In this document: positions 6,498 to 11,446 of the stretch, in pieces
How positions within the stretch are numbered: the first letter of the stretch is position 1
Layout of the letters: the number at the start of each line of letters is the position of its first letter
From: an uncultured Alphaproteobacteria bacterium
GTDB lineage: Bacteria > Pseudomonadota > Alphaproteobacteria > Reyranellales > Reyranellaceae
Length of the DNA stretch: 11,446 nucleotides
Assembly (NCBI GenBank): GCA_903929895.1
Contig: CAIYWM010000530.1
Coordinates: forward strand, 1 to 11,446
Reading direction: 5' to 3'
Notes under the pieces: generated by a model
Told to the model about the DNA's origin: nothing
What the model saw: the letters and a program-made list of their open reading frames with translations, nothing else
The model's database searches: none
Position numbers and translations under genes: made by a program

Positions 6498-7526
6498 ATG
6501 AAGCGCAGAACGATACTGGCCGGCATCGCCGGCGCAGCGGCAACCGCCGCGCTGCCCGCCCGCGCCCAGCAGGACGCCTTCGGCTCCAAGGAACTGATCG
6601 CCGCCGCCGAAAAGGAAGGTGGCCTCACCCTGTACACGGCCGACTTCGCCGAGACGCAGCAGGAAGTGATCAAGGAATTCAACAAGCGCTTCCCCAAGAT
6701 CAAGGTCGCGATGGTCCGGGCCCCGGGCGGCCAGCTCATCACCCGCATCAAGACCGAAGCGGCCGCCGACAAGCTGGGCGCCGACGTCGTCAATCATTCC
6801 GACCGCGGCCTGATGCTGGAAATCGCCGACCTCTTCCAGGACTACGCACCACCGAACGCCGCCGATTACCGCAAGGATGCGCTCGTGTCGCCGAAGCTGT
6901 GGCCGGGCGTGACGCTGGGCTGGGCCATCGCCTACAACACGCAGCTCGTGAAGAACGCCCCCAAGACGTGGATGGATCTGACGAAGCCCGAATACAAGGA
7001 CAAGCAGATCGGCCAGGTCATCGGGCCGTCGGGCGGCACGACCTGGACGCGCATCATGTTCGAGCGCCAGGTACTGGGCGAGGATTACTGGAAGAAGCAG
7101 GCCGCGCTCAACATCGCGCTCTATCCGTCGGGAGCTCCGCTCTCGGACGCGCTGGTCCGTGGCGAGGTCTCGATCGCGCCACTGCTCTACAACATCATCT
7201 TCACCAAGATCGTCGAGGGTGCCCCGGCCGAGGCGATCTTCGCCCCTGAAGGCGTCCCGATCGTTCCCTACGCCGACGGCATTACGAAGGCGTCGAAGAA
7301 TCCGAACGCCGCCAGGCTGTTCATGAACTGGCGCCTGTCCAAGGAAGGCCAGACCTTCATGATCAACAAGCTGGGCAACATCACGTCCCTCAGTGAGCCG
7401 CCAGCCTATCCGAAGGGCTGGGATCCCAAGGTGATCAAGGTCTGGGTGCCGAAGTTCGAGGAGTTCGACAAGCTGCGCGCCTCCTGGATGGAAGAGTGGA
7501 ACAAGACCTACGGGTACCGCCAGTGA
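6498..7526 (+). CDS. Extracellular solute-binding protein, iron/2-AEP ABC transporter type
   Basis: A 342-residue periplasmic binding protein, the solute receptor of the importer encoded on either side. The N-terminus MKRRTILAGIAGAAATAA carries twin arginines before a hydrophobic stretch and an ARA-Q cleavage site after residue 23, consistent with a Tat or Sec/Tat signal. Family features are LTLYTADFAETQQEVIKEF (about 43-61), GVTLGWAIAYNTQLV (about 137-151), a GPSGGTTW stretch (176-183) and VPYADGITKASKNPNAARLF (256-275, quoted to 20 residues). The adjacent Tyr-Tyr iron ligands of classical FbpA proteins are not seen; the nearest candidate region has a single Tyr (LLYNIIFTK, Y231). Ferric iron is therefore not assured; phosphonate, phosphosugar or thiamine-like ligands are alternatives in the wider family. 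The ATG at 6498 is preferred over 6492 on spacing. Its stop overlaps the ATPase start by 4 bases. Confidence 0.92.
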   Translation: MKRRTILAGIAGAAATAALPARAQQDAFGSKELIAAAEKEGGLTLYTADFAETQQEVIKEFNKRFPKIKVAMVRAPGGQLITRIKTEAAADKLGADVVNHSDRGLMLEIADLFQDYAPPNAADYRKDALVSPKLWPGVTLGWAIAYNTQLVKNAPKTWMDLTKPEYKDKQIGQVIGPSGGTTWTRIMFERQVLGEDYWKKQAALNIALYPSGAPLSDALVRGEVSIAPLLYNIIFTKIVEGAPAEAIFAPEGVPIVPYADGITKASKNPNAARLFMNWRLSKEGQTFMINKLGNITSLSEPPAYPKGWDPKVIKVWVPKFEEFDKLRASWMEEWNKTYGYRQ

Positions 7527-8632
7527 GCGCTGCGCTCCTCATCGAGGACCTGGTCAAGACGTTCGGGACCGGCAAGGCGGCCGTCGACGGCGTGAGCTTC
7601 GACGTGCCGGCAGGCGAGATCGTGGTGCTGCTGGGGCCCTCGGGCTGCGGCAAGACCACGACGCTGCGCTGCGTCGCCGGCCTCGAGCATCCGACCGGCG
7701 GCCGCATCTCGATTGGCGGCCGCGTCGTCTCGGAGCCCGAGCGCGGCACGCTGGTCAGTCCGCGCGAACGCGACATCGGCATGGTGTTCCAGTCCTATGC
7801 GGTGTGGCCGCACATGACGGTGCACCAGAACGTCGCCTATCCGCTGAAGTATCGCCGCAAGAACACCAGCGGCAGCGACAATATCGAGACCAAGGTCCGC
7901 GACACGCTCGAGTTGGTCGGCCTCGGCGAGTACGCCCAGCGGCCGGTCACGTCGCTGTCGGGCGGCCAGATGCAGCGCGTCGCGCTGGCACGCAGCCTGG
8001 TCTACCGGCCGCAACTCCTGCTGCTCGACGAGCCGTTGTCCAATCTCGATTCGAAGCTCCGCATCCGCCTGCGCGACGAGTTGCGCCGCATCCTGAAGAT
8101 GACCGGCATGACCGGCCTCTACGTGACGCACGACCAGTCCGAGGCCGTTGTGCTGGGCGACCGGATCGGCGTCATGAAGGACGGCAAGCTGCTGCAGATG
8201 GCGCCCCCGGGCGAGATCTACAACAGGCCGGCCGATTCCTTCGTCGCCAACTTCACCGGCGCCTCGAACGTGCTCAAGGGCAAGGTTCTGGAGCGCACGG
8301 GGGACCAGGCCGTCATCGACCTCGGCGCCGCCGGCCGGATCTCCGCCTGGACGCCGCAGCCCCTCAGCCCCGGCGACAATGCTCGCGTGGCCTTGCGGGC
8401 GGAGAACATCCGTCTGGGCGAACGCGGCCCCGCCAACAGCTTCACCGGCCGGGTCGTCGAGCGGCGCTACCAGGGGATGCAGACGATCTACGACGTCGAG
8501 TTCGGCGGCCAGAAGGTCGAGGTGCTGGAACTCGGCACCGCGGCCCGCCACACCGACGGCGAGGTCGCCCTCACCCTGCCGCCCGACACCTGCTGGGCGT
8601 ATCGCGACGAGGGTCAGGCGACGGTGGACTGA
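7523..8632 (+). CDS. ABC transporter ATP-binding protein (FbpC/PotA-like)
   Basis: A 369-residue cytoplasmic ATPase that powers the preceding permease. All nucleotide-binding motifs are intact: Walker A GPSGCGKTT (38-46), Q-loop Q90 in MVFQSYAVWPHMTV, signature LSGGQ (145-149), Walker B LLLLDE (165-170), and the switch histidine H203 in VTHDQSEA. A C-terminal TOBE-type regulatory domain spans about 245-360 (for example VALRAENIRLGE at 289-300). The gene starts with GTG at 7523, overlapping the binding-protein stop as GTGA, so translation is coupled. This start gives the normal N-terminus SAALLIEDLVKTFG; a possible upstream ATG at 7496 would overlap the previous gene by 31 bases and add nine unrelated residues. 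The 3' end overlaps the convergent PLP-enzyme gene by 19 bases. Motifs place it in the iron/spermidine/sulfate-type importer ATPases; they do not reveal the substrate. Confidence 0.94.
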   Translation: MSAALLIEDLVKTFGTGKAAVDGVSFDVPAGEIVVLLGPSGCGKTTTLRCVAGLEHPTGGRISIGGRVVSEPERGTLVSPRERDIGMVFQSYAVWPHMTVHQNVAYPLKYRRKNTSGSDNIETKVRDTLELVGLGEYAQRPVTSLSGGQMQRVALARSLVYRPQLLLLDEPLSNLDSKLRIRLRDELRRILKMTGMTGLYVTHDQSEAVVLGDRIGVMKDGKLLQMAPPGEIYNRPADSFVANFTGASNVLKGKVLERTGDQAVIDLGAAGRISAWTPQPLSPGDNARVALRAENIRLGERGPANSFTGRVVERRYQGMQTIYDVEFGGQKVEVLELGTAARHTDGEVALTLPPDTCWAYRDEGQATVD

Positions 8633-9804
8633 AGCACGGCACGAAGCGCCGCTGCCAGCGGCGCGTCGTGTTCGGGCAGGAGGACCTGCGGATCGAGCGT
8701 GAGCACGCCGCGCGCGGCGTGCCGCTCCGACAGGTGGACCGGCGGGTCGCCTCTCTGCAGCCTGGCGCTGACCGCGAGCGCCTCCGGCACCGCGATCTCC
8801 AGCACGGGCACGCGTCCGGTCTGCGCCGCCGACACGAGCTTCACATCGAAGACACCCAGCGACACGGCGATCACTTCCAGCCGGGTCTGGAGCGCGGCGT
8901 TGGCGGCTGCATCGTCGGCCGCGATGAAGCGCTCGAGCGCCACGAGCAGGCCCACGATCTCCTCTTTGCCAGCCTTGAAGCCACGGCCGATCCCGTGATG
9001 GGGGACACCGCGCAGGTTCGCCCGATCGACGAGGCGCGGCGGTGACCAGGTGTCCGGTGCCACGTCCATGTCGAGCTGCTGCAGCAGCGCCGAGGCCACG
9101 AGGTCGCGCCGGCCGGCCAGGATACCGGATGCCTGCGGACCGCCCAGAGCCTTGCCTCCGGAGAACGCGACCAGGTCGACGCCCATGTCGATGAAGCGCC
9201 GCAGGTTCTCCTTGGGCGGAAGCTGTGCCGCCGCGTCGACGATCAGGGGAATGCCGTTGGCGCGACAGGTCGCGACCGCGGTCGGCAGGTCGACGATGCT
9301 CGTCGCATTGACCGAAAAGGCCATCGCGACGACCGACGGCGAGAGCGCCGTCTCGATCTCCCACGCTTCCAGCCCACGCACGCCGGCGCCCGTGCCCCGA
9401 TCGTTGTGGCCGATATCGACCAGCCGCGCACCCGAGGCCGCCAGCGCGTGCGCATAGCCGGTGCGCTGGGTGCGCGGGATCAGGATGTCGTGTGGAAAGG
9501 CGCCAGCATGAGGCAGCGCCGCCATCTTCGCGATGTCCCAGCGCGCGATGGCAGCGGCAGCCGCGAGCGTGAGGGCCGCGGCCGCGCCTGTCGTGACCAG
9601 CCCCGCCTCCGCGCCCGTCGCCGCGGCGATGCGGTCGCTGGCGGCGTCCTGCAGTTCGCCGATGTCGACCGAGGCGCGCGAGGCCGCGGCCATGGCGGTG
9701 ACGACTTCGGGGGCCATCACCGCCCCGCCCAGCCGCGTCAGCGCACCGGCGGCATTGATGCGGCGGCGCACGCCGAGGAGATCGTAGGGGTTCGTGTCGG
9801 TCAT
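8614..9804 (-). CDS. SelA/DgaE-like PLP-dependent enzyme
   Basis: A 396-residue fold-type I pyridoxal-phosphate enzyme of the SelA-like group, which includes selenocysteine synthase and D-glucosaminate-6-phosphate ammonia-lyase (DgaE). The family opening RRRINAAGALTRLGG is at about 13-27. A VTTGAAAALTLAAAAA segment (about 70-85) is the usual phosphate-binding stretch. LIVDAAAQLPP (187-197) holds the ring-stacking Asp190, and LVAFSGGKALGGPQASG (211-227) holds the probable Schiff-base Lys218. IGRGFKAGKEEIVGLLVAL (272-290) is also typical. No tRNA-binding domain of bacterial SelA is evident and no selenocysteine genes are nearby, so a lyase, racemase or transaminase on a small amino compound is more likely. 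It is the last gene of the right-hand minus-strand operon, 22 bases after the amidohydrolase. No good ribosome binding site is seen. Exact reaction unknown. Confidence 0.88.
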   Translation of the reverse strand: MTDTNPYDLLGVRRRINAAGALTRLGGAVMAPEVVTAMAAASRASVDIGELQDAASDRIAAATGAEAGLVTTGAAAALTLAAAAAIARWDIAKMAALPHAGAFPHDILIPRTQRTGYAHALAASGARLVDIGHNDRGTGAGVRGLEAWEIETALSPSVVAMAFSVNATSIVDLPTAVATCRANGIPLIVDAAAQLPPKENLRRFIDMGVDLVAFSGGKALGGPQASGILAGRRDLVASALLQQLDMDVAPDTWSPPRLVDRANLRGVPHHGIGRGFKAGKEEIVGLLVALERFIAADDAAANAALQTRLEVIAVSLGVFDVKLVSAAQTGRVPVLEIAVPEALAVSARLQRGDPPVHLSERHAARGVLTLDPQVLLPEHDAPLAAALRAVLQSTVA

Positions 9805-9826
9805 GCGGCGAGCTTAACCCAGCCGC

Positions 9827-10900
9827 TCAGACCCGCCCAATGATCGCGATAGGGCCGCCACCGGCCGGGCCCTGGTGCTCGGCGCCGCCGGAGACGTAGA
9901 GCATCGTATCGCCGATCACGCCGGCCAGCACGCCGCCCACCAGCGCACGGGCGTGGCGGGTCGAGTGGATGTCGCTGTCGTCCAGCATCGTGTGCCGCCG
10001 CCCGCGGATGGCGCCCGAGGGCGCTGCTTCGGCCTTGGCCAACACGGCCGTGACATCGTCGCCGGTCACGCCGAGCCGCCCCAGGATGCGATGCGCCGCA
10101 CCGGCATCGATGGCGTCGCGCATCACGTCGTGGTCGATCAGCAAATCGCCGGACCAGCCATGCGCGTTGCCCAGCACCACGATCTCGTTGCGCAGCAGCT
10201 CGACGCCCGCCGAGGTGCTGGCGACCCGCGAATAGAGCGACCAGTCGCGGCAGATCGCGTCTTCGGGCGCGTCCTTGATCTCGCCGAGCGCGAGCGCGAC
10301 ACCCAGCGCCGAGGCGCCGCGCGACAGGGCCATCGAATGGTAGGTGTCGTCGGTCGCCGCCGTTGCGCCGCGGCTTGCGGCGTCCTGGATACGCTCCTTG
10401 GTCAGCAACGGGCATTTGATCTGCACGAAGTGGACATCATGCGGTGTGGCAATGCCGGCATCCTTCATCGCCAAGGTCACCGCCGCCGCCGTCTCTTCGA
10501 TCTGCGGTACCCGGCCGATCTCCTCGGGCTTGAACGCCCGCGTCCGGCCGACGCCGATGGCCAGTCGTGGCCCGGCGGAGGCTGGCGGCGGCGCGTTCTC
10601 GCGGCAGAAGACGATCAGGTGCGGCGACAGCCCGCCCTCGGTGCCGCCCGACATCACGATGGCCACCCGCTTCTCGATCTCCGTCAGCGGGCAGCCCAGC
10701 GCCTCGGCCAGCACCAGCTTCAGGGCCAGGGTGGCGTAGCCGCGGGTGAAATCGTTGACGCAACCATTGCCCTCGGTCTTGCCGACGATGGCCACGATGC
10801 TCGCGGCGTCGATCTCGCCCGACGCGATGGCGGCGGCGAGCGGCGCCGTATCCTGCGGCCCCGCCGTCGGCAGACGCAGCACCTTTGCCCGACGTGTCAT
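9827..10900 (-). CDS. Ring-opening amidohydrolase (cyanuric acid hydrolase/barbiturase family)
   Basis: A 357-residue member of the small AtzD/TrzD/barbiturase family, which hydrolyses cyclic imides or ureides such as cyanuric acid (to carboxybiuret, hence biuret) or barbituric acid. The three repeated modules each supply a Ser-Lys pair: K41 in [16 protein letters not shown] and S84 in [14 protein letters not shown]162 in IKCPLL and S228 (or S230) in [12 protein letters not shown]289 in LAKAEA and S337 in [30 protein letters not shown] (299-317) is the most diagnostic block. Length matches AtzD (about 363). The ATG at 10900 is preferred: GGAAAGG lies 9 bases upstream and the permease stop ends 1 base before it. 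An ATG at 10930 would overlap the permease and add ten residues. It lies between a PotC-like permease and a PLP-enzyme gene. Sequence alone does not separate cyanuric acid from barbituric acid or another ring substrate. Confidence 0.94.
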   Translation of the reverse strand: MTRRAKVLRLPTAGPQDTAPLAAAIASGEIDAASIVAIVGKTEGNGCVNDFTRGYATLALKLVLAEALGCPLTEIEKRVAIVMSGGTEGGLSPHLIVFCRENAPPPASAGPRLAIGVGRTRAFKPEEIGRVPQIEETAAAVTLAMKDAGIATPHDVHFVQIKCPLLTKERIQDAASRGATAATDDTYHSMALSRGASALGVALALGEIKDAPEDAICRDWSLYSRVASTSAGVELLRNEIVVLGNAHGWSGDLLIDHDVMRDAIDAGAAHRILGRLGVTGDDVTAVLAKAEAAPSGAIRGRRHTMLDDSDIHSTRHARALVGGVLAGVIGDTMLYVSGGAEHQGPAGGGPIAIIGRV

Positions 10901-10901
10901 C

Positions 10902-11446
10902 TCAGGCGGCCTTTCCGGCATCGCTGCCATGACGCGCCCGGCGGCGGCGCAACCACGTGACCGACAGCAGCGACAGCGCGATCACGACGAACGACACGCC
11001 CGTCGTCACGGTGCCCAGCGCATAGAGCACCGGCGTCGTCACGTTGGTGGTCATGCCATAGATCTCGAGCGGCAGGGTGTTGAACGTGCCGGCCGTATAG
11101 AGGCTGCGGGCAAACTCGTCGTAGGAGAGCGTGAAGCCGAACAGGCCGACGCCGATCAGGCTGGGCAGCAGGATCGGGACGACGACATGCCGGATCGTCT
11201 GCCACGAGGTCGCGCCGAGGTCGCGGGCGGCCTCCTCGTAGCGCCGGTCGAAGCGGTTGAAGACGGCGAACATGATCAGCAGGCCGAACGGCAGGGTCCA
11301 GGTCAGGTGCGCGCCGAAGGCCGAGCTGTACCAGGCGGGATCCCAGCCCAGCACGCGATACAGCAGGCCGATGCCCAGGCTGATCAGGATCGACGGCACG
11401 ATCAGGCTGGCGATGGCGAGATAGAAGAGGATGCCCGAACCGCGGA
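10902..11446 (-). CDS. ABC transporter permease, PotC-like, C-terminal part
   Basis: The C-terminal 181 or so codons of an inner-membrane permease; the frame stays open through the right edge, so the true start lies outside. Readable hydrophobic segments include [21 protein letters not shown] near the edge (quoted in part: [14 protein letters not shown]), [33 protein letters not shown] and [18 protein letters not shown]. The EAA loop [22 protein letters not shown] is typical ([12 protein letters not shown]), and [14 protein letters not shown] resembles the PotC/PotI branch of spermidine/putrescine-type importers. It ends in a basic tail. A GTG at 11399 could be read as a start, but it sits inside a membrane segment and is not the true start. 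The stop TGA is 1 base from the ATG of the ring-opening amidohydrolase, so the two are translationally coupled. Partner ATPase, permease and binding protein are expected beyond the right edge. Confidence 0.92.
   Translation of the reverse strand, partial: RGSGILFYLAIASLIVPSILISLGIGLLYRVLGWDPAWYSSAFGAHLTWTLPFGLLIMFAVFNRFDRRYEEAARDLGATSWQTIRHVVVPILLPSLIGVGLFGFTLSYDEFARSLYTAGTFNTLPLEIYGMTTNVTTPVLYALGTVTTGVSFVVIALSLLSVTWLRRRRARHGSDAGKAA
10910..10916 (-). promoter_or_regulatory. Ribosome binding site of the ring-opening amidohydrolase
   Basis: The minus strand reads GGAAAGG, 9 bases before ATG 10900 and inside the 3' end of the permease gene. It supports the 10900 start over 10930. Confidence 0.6.

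Noticed and set aside
4567..6543. A 658-codon open frame on the minus strand across the permease gene.
   Set aside because: Its product is almost all Asp/Arg/Gln/Gly/Glu with no domain, and the opposite strand encodes an unmistakable membrane permease.
7508..9364. A 618-codon minus-strand frame spanning the ATPase gene and part of the PLP-enzyme gene.
   Set aside because: It runs through two well-supported genes, antisense to one and out of frame with the other, and shows no family features.
8614..9804. Reading the SelA-like gene as selenocysteine synthase.
   Set aside because: It lacks an evident tRNA-binding N-terminal domain, and no selB, selD or tRNA-Sec is nearby. Its operon is catabolic, so a DgaE-like or other PLP role is more plausible.
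10901..10930. An upstream ATG adding ten residues to the ring-opening amidohydrolase.
   Set aside because: It would overlap the permease gene by 29 bases, while the ATG at 10900 has a properly spaced GGAAAGG and follows the permease stop by one base.

Overview
The window comes from a GC-rich genome with strong third-position GC bias. Together with the gene families seen, this suggests a soil- or rhizosphere-type alphaproteobacterium; no lineage marker is present, so the assignment is tentative. It holds ten protein-coding genes, two of them cut by the window edges. Coding density is very high. I saw no rRNA, tRNA, insertion sequence, CRISPR array, phage gene or transcriptional regulator.

Region 1 (1-3238, minus strand) reads as one operon. 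It runs from a PuuE-like polysaccharide-deacetylase-family protein, through an M81/MlrC-type metallopeptidase, to the front half of a family 5 (peptide-type) ABC substrate-binding protein. The first two genes are 7 bases apart, and the stop codon of one forms part of the ribosome binding site of the next. The second and third are 63 bases apart, with a small inverted repeat between them. The likely theme is uptake and hydrolysis of a peptide or other amide compound.

Region 2 (3284-4570, plus strand) is a lone gene, divergent from region 1 across only 45 bases. It encodes an exported 428-residue protein of a family I do not recognise. Its C-terminal half carries a Gly-His-Ser strand end and a Gly-Cys-Ser strand end that resemble the His/Cys dyad of clan CD cysteine peptidases. 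It is the most novel-looking gene in the window.

Region 3 (4708-8632, plus strand) is a complete three-gene ABC importer of the ferric-iron/2-aminoethylphosphonate type: a fused double permease with a TTG start, a periplasmic binding protein with a twin-arginine-like signal, and an ATPase whose GTG start overlaps the preceding stop. The binding protein lacks the adjacent tyrosine pair of classical iron binders, so the substrate is open.

Region 4 (8614 to the right edge, minus strand) is a second minus-strand operon that converges on region 3 with a 19-base overlap of coding ends. In transcription order it has the C-terminal part of a PotC-type ABC permease (entering from beyond the right edge), a ring-opening amidohydrolase of the cyanuric acid hydrolase/barbiturase family with all its Ser/Lys motifs, and a SelA/DgaE-like PLP enzyme. 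This looks like import and ring opening of a cyclic imide or ureide, with an unassigned PLP step.

Overall the segment is a nutrient-scavenging region: parts of three different ABC importers and several amide- or ring-hydrolysing enzymes in 11.4 kb, with no local regulator.
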